Shown here piece after piece: positions 43,698 to 51,935 of a stretch of 64,000 bases of DNA. Position 1 is the stretch's first letter. Each line of letters opens with the position of its first letter. Origin of the DNA: Eutreptiella sp. 'Long Island Sound 2002' (lineage: Eukaryota > Euglenozoa > Euglenophyceae > Eutreptiales > Eutreptiaceae); the NCBI GenBank assembly GCA_964036045.1, contig OZ038379.1, positions 85,117,178-85,181,177 of the forward strand, given 5' to 3'. The notes under the pieces were generated by a model. It saw only the letters and a program-made list of their open reading frames with translations. It was not told the DNA's origin and ran no database searches. The position numbers were made by a program, and so were the translations under genes.

Positions 43698-45550
43698 CTA
43701 AGGCTGTAGGGTGGGCCTGGGTGGCTGGCGGGGCGCGGCCGTGACCTGGCGGCCCGGCGGGCGGATCTCGTCGGCAGCAGTGGGGGAGGGAGGCGCCGGG
43801 CTCTGGCTCTCTCCTTTGAGGCTTGGCTGGGCCGGGGTCCTGCAACGTGTGAGGCTGTGTAGGTTGGCGTCCGCGGGGGGGAACAGTTCGCGCGAGCTGC
43901 ATTCGGGGGCCGGGGGGGGTTGGCCTGGGTTTTCTGGGGTGTGCGCGGGGGGCGTTTGCGAGCCACTGGGCGGGGTGGGCGTGCGGCGGGGCGTGGGGCT
44001 CCCCTTGGTGGGTGTGTGCGGGTTGTCGAGTCTGAGGGCTGTTGAGGGGTGTCCGGCGGGTGGGTCCGTGGCGGGCGTGTGCTGTTGTTTGGGCACGTGG
44101 GGGAGGCCCGTGTCGCGGGGCCCGGGGGTGCGCGCGATGGTGGGCGTGTGTGGGTCCTCGGGTGGGCAGCGAGAGGGGAGGGGCATGGGCGGGGATTGCG
44201 CGGTGGGGTGTGTTGTGTCGGTGTATGTGTCCGCTCGCAGCGGTGCGCTTGCGTGGTGAGTTGTAGGCCGGGCGGTTCGGAGGAGAAGCTTGCCGTCTTC
44301 TGCTGCCGCGGCAAGGATTTCGCACACGAGCTTGCGTATTTGGTGGACCTCTTGGTCAGTGGTGGGAAGGGGGTATGCTGGCTCCGGGCTAAGACCCACG
44401 CTGCTGAGGACCCTGTGGATGGCGTGGTACCCGCAGGTGAGGGAGTGCTGTGGTCTGGGGGGGGGGGGGGGGTTTGCGGCGTGTCCGAGCCTGCCTCGTT
44501 TCGTGTGTGGGCGGCTGGGATTGCCCAAATCCAGGGCACGGTCCCCGTGGATGGCCAGCGGCGCTGGATCCATTGGGTCAGGCAGAGCATGGCCAGTCCC
44601 AGGTGGTAGCCCGCTTGCCCTGAGGTGGATTGGGCCAGGGCGAGGGCTGGGGGCTTGTCTCTCGGCTGGAGGACGCCCCTGAGGACCCTGTGCGGGGTGC
44701 TGGGGTCCCCTACTGCCCCTGGTGGGGCGGTCCCTCGAGCGAGCATGGTGTCTGTCCCTTTGACGAGTCATTGCAGGCCGGGGGACGTAGCTGTAGCCGC
44801 CACTACGTAGTAGTGCCTGTGCTTGAGGACTGTACACCAGACCTCCGGCGGGGGGTGGTCACTGTCTGTAGGTGGGGGAGGGAGGTCGTCGTCTGGGGTG
44901 CGGAGGCCGGCGGCGCGCAGGGCGGTGTCGCGGGTTGGTGCGGTGGCCTGTTCCCATTGCTCCGGGTGGTTCGGGTCCGCTGGGTGGTCCTTCTCCGCTG
45001 GGGCTCGTCGTAGGCGTATGGTCCCTCGACGTGTGACGTTGGTGCCGGTGTCGTGTGTCAGGGCCTGGCCCCACTCGATGGGGGGGATCCAGACGTGCTG
45101 GCCCGGGCTGTGTTGGCGGGCTCGCCAGCGTACGAGGTATACCATGGCCTCGTGGAGGCCGTTGCCTGGGGTGGTCAGGTCCCAGAGGGCTTTGACGGTG
45201 AGCTTGGTCCAGTCCTCTTGTAGGCGGTACCAGCCCAGGGGAGTGCTCGGGGCCCTGCCTTGGGGGGTTGCTCGGAGGAGGTCGGGGTCGCGGATGGTGG
45301 TCGGTGTGAGGGGGGGGTGCCCCGGGTCCAGGGGGGGTGGGCTGGGTAGGTTTCCAGGGTCCTGCGCGTCCGCGTCGACGTCTGGTTGGCCCTGGTTGGG
45401 CTCGGCTGGGCTGGGCGGTGCCTGGCGGCTTCGTGGGTAAGAGGTGAGCTTTGGGGTGCTTTGGTGGTCACTTGGAAGCCTGCGGATCGGAATGGGGGGC
45501 GTGTGCGGGGCGCGGAGTGGGTCAGTGGACGTCTGGGTCATGCACGGCAT
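43698..45550 (-). pseudogene. Possible Ulp1 (C48)-like cysteine peptidase, frameshifted
   Basis: Two overlapping minus frames (44768-45550, then 43698-44837) together give an Ulp1-like order: a helical segment GLHEAMVYLVRW with HVWIPPIEWG, a His in LKHRHYYVVAA, a possible Asp in ALDLGNP, and a Gln-Cys pair in PQHSLTCGYHAIHRVL. The Gln-Cys spacing is one residue shorter than usual. Ulp1-type peptidases cleave SUMO-like conjugates and also occur in mobile elements. The similarity is by eye only. Confidence 0.4.
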
Positions 45551-47512
45551 GGTAATTGATGAGACGCTGCATGTGTTCCCTGGTGGTGGGGTCGGTGAGT
45601 TGTTCCGCGTGTGTTAACAGGAGGTGTTTGCGGTGTATGATTTGGGCCGCTGCTCTGCGGACTGCTTCTAGCTGGAGGTGCGCTGCCGCCTCCATGCGGC
45701 TTTCCGTGTGTTTGGGGAGGTGTTGTTGTCGGCCCTGTGTCCCCGCCCCTCTCATGGTGGCTTCCTTGACCAGGGGATCTCTGAAGAGGTGTTCGGTGGC
45801 CTGGTGTGCGTGGCTGTGGGTTGGCCAGCCTTCGTGTTGTGGTAGGGTTTCTGCCCGGGACGAGCCCACTAGCGTGTCCCTGCCTGTATGGAGGGGGCAT
45901 TTCTTGAAGTGTTCCCAGTCCTCCGGGGTGGTGTGGTCGCACGGTTCTTCCGGGACGTCGATGTGCTTGCGGGCGAGCCATCTGGCGACCCTGGTGAGGA
46001 ATGGTAGTTGCTCCCTGAGGAGCTGGATGCGTCGTTTTTGGAGGTGGGCTGGGACGTTTGCTTGGCGCAGTGCTGCGTGGTACGGGGGGATTTGCATTTT
46101 CTGCTGGAGCTCCTGGATGTGTGCCCGGCTGTCCGTGTCGCCGCGCACACGGGCGAAATGTTGGATGCGGTTGGGTTAGTGGTATGCTCTGTCGTTGGAG
46201 GAGAAGGCGGCGTTCTCTGGTACCCATTCCGGGGGCTGATGGGGCTCCGGTTTGGGGGGTATTTGTTGGAGGTGTGTGTGGTTTCGGCCGGGGTCTTGGA
46301 TCTGGAGGGTTGGCAGGTGCGTTGTGCGCTGGTGTACTGCCTGGTTGTCGACCTTACCATTTCCGTATTGGTGCCTGTGGGATCCTTGTTTCACGATGTG
46401 GAGTTGGACGTAGGGGAGAAGGCTGCAAAGGGCTTTCCAGAGCAGCAGTGCCTGGGTGCGGAGGCTCGTCGCGGTGGCTTTGTGAAGTGGTTGCCCTGCT
46501 ATGCGGACGAGCAGGTGTGTGTCAACAGTGGCGTCTACCACGAACCAGACCCGGACGATGTGCGGGAGGTGGGCGGGTAGGTGGGCCGCGATTCCGGCAA
46601 TGGCGTCGGCCATGGCCCCCAGCTCCCCGTCCGAGGAGGCCCCGTAGGTGGTGTGGCGCGTGTGGTGGTCCATGTCGTAGTGTCCCCCGGTGTGGGTTAG
46701 CTGCAGGGTGGCCTCCCCGGTGATGGGCGTGAGGGCGGATTCGCCTGAGGCGTCGGTGAAGAAGAGCTGGTACGCCGGTGATGGTTGTGGGAGGCGGCAT
46801 GGGTTCATGGGCAGGTAGGCGTATATGGCGAGGCCCGTGGTGAGGTGGGCCACCGGGGTTGTGGGCTGCAGGACGGGGCCGGCGTACACCCCTATTCCTT
46901 TAGAGATGATGTGTTTCCCTTTTGGGGACACGGCTATGAGTCCCTGTTCCGGCTGTCCTTGTGTTAGGTAGGAGTAGATGTAGTGGAGGATGTAGGCTGT
47001 GTCTGATTTTAGGTAGTGGCATGTGAGGGTTTGTGTTCGGTGCTCCGGTGTGTGGCAGGAGTGGAGGAGCAGATAGTAGGGGTACTCGTGCTTGCCCGTT
47101 CTGCTTTGTTCGTACATGCTGTAACGGATGGCGACCCCTGCCGGGTCGGGGCGGGGCCAGGTGGGCGTAGTGGTGAAGAGCCATTGGGGTGTGTGGTCGG
47201 GGTTCCACGCTACTGTGAGGTTTCCGTCGGTGCGGTTGAACCATGGGGCTACCCATGCGTAGGCCTCTGGTGGTAGGTGGATTGTGGGCTGGGTGTGGTG
47301 GCGTGCTATGGGGTGCAATACGGGCCATGGCGTTGTGGGTGCCTTGGGGTCACAGGCCAAACATGTGCGTGGCATTATCTGGGGATCATGGGGAACCTTT
47401 CGTAGGTCTCGGGCGGTCATGTGGTGCTTCGGTATGCGCCTCTTTGCCCCGTGGTGGATGACGGTGGTCTGCGTGGGTTTGGCTTCATTCAGGGCCAGTA
47501 ATAGGGTTAGTG
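45522..47512 (-). pseudogene. RNase H domain and C-terminal zinc motif
   Basis: The RNase H signature is clear: FFTDASGES (near 46740-46760), GELGAMADAIAG with the Glu (46600-46630), VWFVVDATVD (46525-46550) and HRHQYGNGKVDNQAV, the His/Asp end motif (46350-46390). The frame then crosses a TAA at 46176-46178 and continues with a CDH...WEHFKKCPLH zinc-like motif near 45885-45945, similar in form to C-terminal motifs of some non-LTR elements. A frame change near 47480 joins it to the upstream segment. Confidence 0.7.
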
Positions 47513-48444
47513 GTGGGACTGGGTTTGTGTTTCGAGCCGGTGGGTGCGTAGGGCGGTGTCGCTGGGATGGGTCGGGGGTGCTGCTTTTTGAAGTCTCGGT
47601 AGGCCGCTCGCATGTCTGTGCTTCCTGGCACAGTCTGTCCCACTGCTCGTGCCGTCTGCATGAGGTACTGGTGGAAGAGGCGGTATTTCCGCCATTCGGG
47701 AAGTTGTAGGAAGGGGCCGTGGTGTGCTCCGCTGTGGTGAAGGACCCGCATCTGTGAGATGGTGACGTATACTACGGTGATGGAGGCCCCGACGAGGTCT
47801 ATGGTGTTGATGGTGCCCTTGGGGTGATGGTGGAGGTCCCCGCAGAGGACCGCCAGAGGTCCTTCTTCCAGGCACGTGTGGTTGGTGAGTATGGCGTGGT
47901 GTGGGGATGGGAGGACAAGCTGCAGGTGGTTCCACAGGCGCATGTTCATGTCGGTGGGTATGCCCGTCTGGTGGAGTATCCAGCGTGGGCATGTGTTGCG
48001 GGCCCATTGTGCGGCTTGGAGGCGGATTGTGGCGACCTCGCGGACCTCTGGCGAGTGGTTGTGGGTCATGCGGTGAGGGAGGAGGGCGGTGTGTCTGGTG
48101 TAGGCCGCTTTCCCCTCGTGCCCTATGGTGTCCCCGTACTGGGGCCATGCCACCCGGATGGCGCGGGTGGGTATGGAGGTGGGCCAGCCCCCGTGTGCTG
48201 CCCATGCCTTGGTTACGGCTCGTGTGGCCGGTCGGAGGGCGGTGGTGGGATGTGTCAGGTGGAGTGCCTGAAAGCCTATGGAGGCATTCAAGACCCCGTT
48301 GGGGTAGTATGCCAGGCTCTGGCTTAGGCGGAACAAGTTGCATGGTGAAAATGTGCCCAAAACTGCCTCTCTACGGCACTGCAAAAAAATAGTCCTTTTG
48401 GGGGGGACGTAAAACACAAGAACCAAGAATCCCGTGAAAAGCAA
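47485..48444 (-). pseudogene. Retroelement segment upstream of RNase H
   Basis: The frame opens within truncated sequence near 48360-48444 and runs to a TGA at 47485. It has ordinary protein composition (LAYYPNGVLNASIGFQAL near its start) but no RT catalytic box. Its place before RNase H suggests the region between RT thumb and RNase H. The first ~25 residues probably come from flanking DNA. Confidence 0.45.
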
Positions 48445-48823
48445 TTAACTGGTCCATTTTCCTTTATTTTCAACAAAACCGACTGCTCGTGAGAATGATT
48501 TATTTCCAGAAAAATGAAGGTCTCTTTTGGAAAATCACGACTTTTTGTTTCCTATACCACTTATGCTTTGCAATAAAAACACCCATGAGCTTTCAATCTT
48601 TTGGAAAACCAGTTTTCGAAAACGCTGTTCCACGCTGCACGACAAGAAGCTTTTTTTGGTACCCCTTCTCTGCGCGAGGCCTCGCGCAAACACCAACACA
48701 ACAGCGCAAAAAAAATGCATTACAGAGAAAAATGTGCCGCACAAGGTGACAGCATAAAGGTAGTCGAAGAAGAAATGCATAGCGCGAGCCCTCGCGCATA
48801 ATATATCCGAACAAGCGAAGAAA
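48445..48823. other. Lower-GC intergenic DNA with two palindromes
   Basis: Composition drops sharply in GC here. There are two copies of the palindrome family: 48671-48688 (perfect TGCGCGAGGCCTCGCGCA) and 48782-48797. The segment lies just 3' of the intron-bearing gene on the minus strand. Short ORFs on both strands are not convincing. Confidence 0.5.
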
Positions 48824-49633
48824 TTACTTTTTCTTCGGAAAAGTTTGCCTCTTAGAACCCAATGCCTTAGCAACGGACGTCTTAACCTTAGGCGGTGGCC
48901 TTGCGGGCTCGCTTCTTGGTTGGGACTGACGGGCTGGCTGCTTGAATGGAGCTCAGGCCCCGGTTTCCTCGGACCTCGGCTTCGCTGCCACTTTCTTTGC
49001 TGCCTTGCCCTCGGAGACCTGCGCTTCCTCCTCCTCTTCTACCTCGCTCTCCTCCTCTTCATCCCCATCGCTCTCGTTGGATTCTGCACCGGTAACCGAC
49101 TTCGCTGCCTGAGGCTTGGAGGCAGTCTTCTTCTTCTTGGGGGCTGGTTCCCCACCAGGAGACTTCCGCTTCGCAGGGGCCAGTGCTTCTGCAGCTTGAC
49201 CTTTCTCAACAGTCTCTTCCTCCTTCAGCGACAACGCATCAGAACCCACCTTGTCATCGCGAACCCAAAGGGGAATACCACGGTTTGACCAGTTCGCCTG
49301 CTGGTCCAAATCACCAGACGCGTCCAGTTTTGACCCTTGTGTCAATACGTGGTTCAACTGAGTCTGCACTCTGTTGACCCAATTGGAGAGATTGTTGGAG
49401 GTAACACCAAGAAGGTACATGCGAGAATCCGGCTCGATGGACACGATCTTGCACACCAGATCCGGCTGATGATCAATGAACACAAACGCAGGCTTGAAGC
49501 TCTTATCCTGCTTCAGGTAAAAGAGGTGAGTGTCGAAATACCACATAACCGTCGTTATCGGAAGGTGACCGCCAAATTCAACAGGAACCATCTCCTCTAC
49601 TTGAGTAGGTCCAAACGTCAGATAATTCGGAAT

Positions 49634-49700
49634 CTGCAATGAGAGAGAAGTTATTGCGCGAGGCCTCGCGCAAAGAGCGGACATAATGAGGGAATTATAC
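49634..49700 (-). other. Intron 4 (67 nt) with central palindrome
   Basis: GTATAATT to CATTGCAG, phase 0 between SRK and IPNYLTF. It contains the perfect palindrome TGCGCGAGGCCTCGCGCA at 49655-49672, 21 nt from the acceptor, followed by ATAAC. Confidence 0.75.
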
Positions 49701-50401
49701 CTTTCTCGACCAGCTATCCGGTGACGAATTCAGCTACCAGCGAACGTCAAACGTTGTAGGATCCCCTGCAGGCTTCGGTTTGACTGGCCAACTGAATATG
49801 GGAACACGCAACATGTTAGCCATGCGCGGCGCGCTGAAATCATCGTTGAGACGCCTATCTGTTTCTGTCTCCGGCACGTTGAACATGTTGTCAACAACAG
49901 TTTGAGAGCCGCAGATAAGGGTATCGGCACACGCCATCTCTTCATACAGCCAGGCTGGGCACATCATCTCAGGAGCAAGATGTTCAAATATGTCGCGGTC
50001 GATTACAATCAGGTTCTTGTCAATCTCAATAAACCGCCTCGGGGGATCGTGGGTCAACGCTGCAATTCGGGTCGCCTTAACTGTGATAGTTTGACTTGAC
50101 AGTAATGGATCCTGCTGTTCCACTGTCTTGAGGTCACCAGTAACACCAGCAGGTGGGGGGACCACACAGCTAATGGTAGGCTCTTGACCCAGGAGTTTTT
50201 GGACGTTGAGGATTTTCAGGGAGGCGGGTTTGCCTTTCTCTGCCACCTGCCACAGTAGTGCGCGAATCATGGATTTCCATGCCGGCCATGGACCGCGACT
50301 TTTGCCTTCAGGTTCCCGCCAATAGCCCCATGTACTAAGAGTCACCTTCAGCGCAGGCCCTCCAAGTGCAGCAACCTCTTTGCGGGTCCGCTTGTCTTTG
50401 G

Positions 50402-50475
50402 CTAAAGAACAGAAATGGAGAAATTGCGGCGCACCGATGCAGAAACGGAACCCACGTCTCGTCGATGGTACACAC
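50402..50475 (-). other. Intron 3 (74 nt), no palindrome
   Basis: GTGTGTACC to TTCTTTAG. Splicing joins AAAG to CC and keeps frame (…EKAKDKRTRKE). It is the only one of the four internal introns without the palindrome, which makes it a useful contrast. Confidence 0.7.
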
Positions 50476-50773
50476 CTTTCTCAGGCCGAACGTACTGGCC
50501 GTTGTGCAGGTGGTCCAGATGCGTTGAGACCCACTGGTCAAGGATGATGCCGTCAAACGAATTCTGCAAGGATTTAAGGGTTGTTTTTTCTTCCTGCATC
50601 ACTTCTGCCACTTTGTTGTAGAACTCCGGCAACAGGATCCCGTCCAGTTTCTTCAGCGCGTTCTTTGTGACTTTCTCTCCTTTGTCGTGGAACTTCTGCA
50701 GCCTTTTGACAGCTTCCGGACCAGCATAGTAGGCAAATGTCATAAAATCTTTCCACAATTTATACGTTTTGTG

Positions 50774-50844
50774 CTGAAAGTGACAACGTTATGCGCGAGA
50801 CCTCGCGCAACGAAGAGCAACAAAACAACGATTAATGAACATAC
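50774..50844 (-). other. Intron 2 (71 nt) with central palindrome
   Basis: GTATGTTC to CTTTCAG, phase 0. It contains TGCGCGAGGTCTCGCGCA (50792-50809) 18 nt from the acceptor, followed by TAAC. It shares the GCTCTT string just before the palindrome with introns 1 and 4. Confidence 0.75.
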
Positions 50845-51205
50845 GAATTGACCAGGCTGCTTCAGTTCAGCGGTTGGAACCAGGGCACTCATCTACACAG
50901 CATCCACAATGGCGATCTTGAGATTGCTGTACGTGTCAGCCAGGCCTCGCCGCCGCTGATCTTCAACACATCGAATGAGGTTATCTGCTGCCTCATACAG
51001 CGGAATTGGCTCAGCGTATTGTGCGCTTTCTTGTGCTTGTCCCGCCAGCTTTCCACGGAAGGCCCACGGTGTCGTAGGCTTCACAATATCGGCGATGCAT
51101 ATAGTATGCCACTGCTGCAGATCCAGACACGCTGTGCGTCGCTTCTCCCGAATCTTCGCAATCGCTTCCACGCTGTGCTGTCCAGATACATACCAATAAT
51201 CGCAT

Positions 51206-51278
51206 CTGCAAATATGAGACACGTCTATGCGCGAGGGCTCGCGCAACGAGAAGAGCGAAAAGTCGGTTGGCAACATAC
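51206..51278 (-). other. Intron 1 (73 nt) with central palindrome
   Basis: GTATGT at the 5' end and TTGCAG at the 3' end. The palindrome TGCGCGAGCCCTCGCGCA (51228-51245) sits 22 nt from the 3' splice site, followed by a TAGAC branch-like string. Removing 73 nt shifts the frame by one; a start four bases further in (GTTGCC) would keep it. The exact donor is therefore unsure. Confidence 0.65.
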
Positions 51279-51609
51279 TATTATCTTCCCTGAGAACGAC
51301 GTGTAATGGGCCTGTTGGCGGTGCTGCTTCGAGTGACTGAATACGCTTCTGCAGTAACTTCGTATCTTTCCGTCTAATCTGCCCCTTTGTCTTCTCCTGG
51401 TCGATTCTCACGTTGTCCAGCTCAACCTTCATCTGCCTCCCATCCGGCTTCAGGTGGTCCTCGATGTCAGTACCCAAGGTTAAGCCAGGATCTGGTGTTT
51501 CCTTCTTCTTATGCCCCTTCTTTGGTGTTCCAGCCTGCGATCCTGAGGTCCCAGGTTCATAGTCGGTATCTTCTCGTTCCTCGGCTGTTTTTTTGGCGGG
51601 GCTTCCCAT

Positions 51610-51844
51610 TCTGCGATAAGAAGAAAGCCTGTATTGAAGGAAACATAACGTTGAAAATGGTTAAAATCCTCATCGATAATGCATATGTGGGGCACTTTTA
51701 GCGAATACGAGTACAGTATGGTTGAGAATGCAAAACTGAAGGGGCTCGGCACTGTTTTTGACTGTTAACCTTGCGAGAGGCCTCGCGCAAGAGAGGGAGT
51801 GTACTAACCTATTGTTTCATGCTGTTTGCGCAAGGCCTCGCGCA
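51610..51844 (-). other. Upstream region with a candidate 73-nt intron and two palindromes
   Basis: Minus-strand sequence from about 51805 to 51733 has GTTAGT at one end and CTTCAG at the other, 73 nt apart, and holds an imperfect palindrome copy (51772-51789). A second imperfect copy (51827-51844) lies just outside. A further possible 67-nt GT...CAG interval ends near 51630. These are likely 5' introns of the same gene, but exon frames here are unclear. Confidence 0.4.
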
Positions 51845-51935
51845 TCACTGCATGTTCTCCAATCTTCTTCGAACGTTTCGCAGCGTGTCGGCCTCTCTCT
51901 GTTCCTCCAACACACTGCGTTCGGGGATCAGCTCC
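51845..51935 (-). pseudogene. Exon fragment cut by Chromo-2
   Basis: A 30-codon minus-strand stretch (LIPERSVLEEQREADTLRN and following RRRLENMQ) looks helical and protein-like. It ends at a palindrome-bearing putative intron on one side and at the Chromo-2 LTR start (51936) on the other. It is probably the remains of an upstream exon of the neighbouring gene. Confidence 0.4.

Larger units (their letters stand above)
42208..48444 (-). mobile_element. Remnant of an RNase H-encoding retroelement, 5' truncated
   Basis: A 6.2-kb minus-strand block with consistent coding potential: an N-terminal segment without RT motifs, RNase H, a zinc motif, a peptidase-like region and long low-complexity frames. 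No LTRs or terminal repeats were found. The missing RT at the 5' side fits 5' truncation of a non-LTR (LINE) element by incomplete target-primed reverse transcription. That class assignment is inference. Frameshifts and a TAA at 46176 show decay. Confidence 0.55.
48824..51609 (-). pseudogene. Intron-containing gene with ParB-like motif, probably decayed
   Basis: Five minus-strand exon-like blocks are joined by four short introns (51206-51278, 50774-50844, 50402-50475, 49634-49700). It starts MGSPAKKTAEERED at 51609 or further upstream. It has a charged N-terminus, a segment DYWYVSGQHSVEAI similar to the GQHR motif of ParB/Srx-type domains, an unrecognised middle and a tail with a long acidic run and Lys-rich stretches, as in chromatin proteins. 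The same frame crosses TAG at 50893, TAG at 49734 and TGA at 48953 before a TAA at 48824-48826. These suggest decay, although the last may be the true stop. Function is unknown. Confidence 0.55.

Noticed and set aside
48824-51609. TAG/TGA reassigned as sense codons
   Set aside because: In the paired chromoviruses TAG corresponds to Lys at two sites and Leu at another, so no single meaning fits. GC-rich codon usage makes TAG and TGA the easiest nonsense products. Kept only as a testable alternative.
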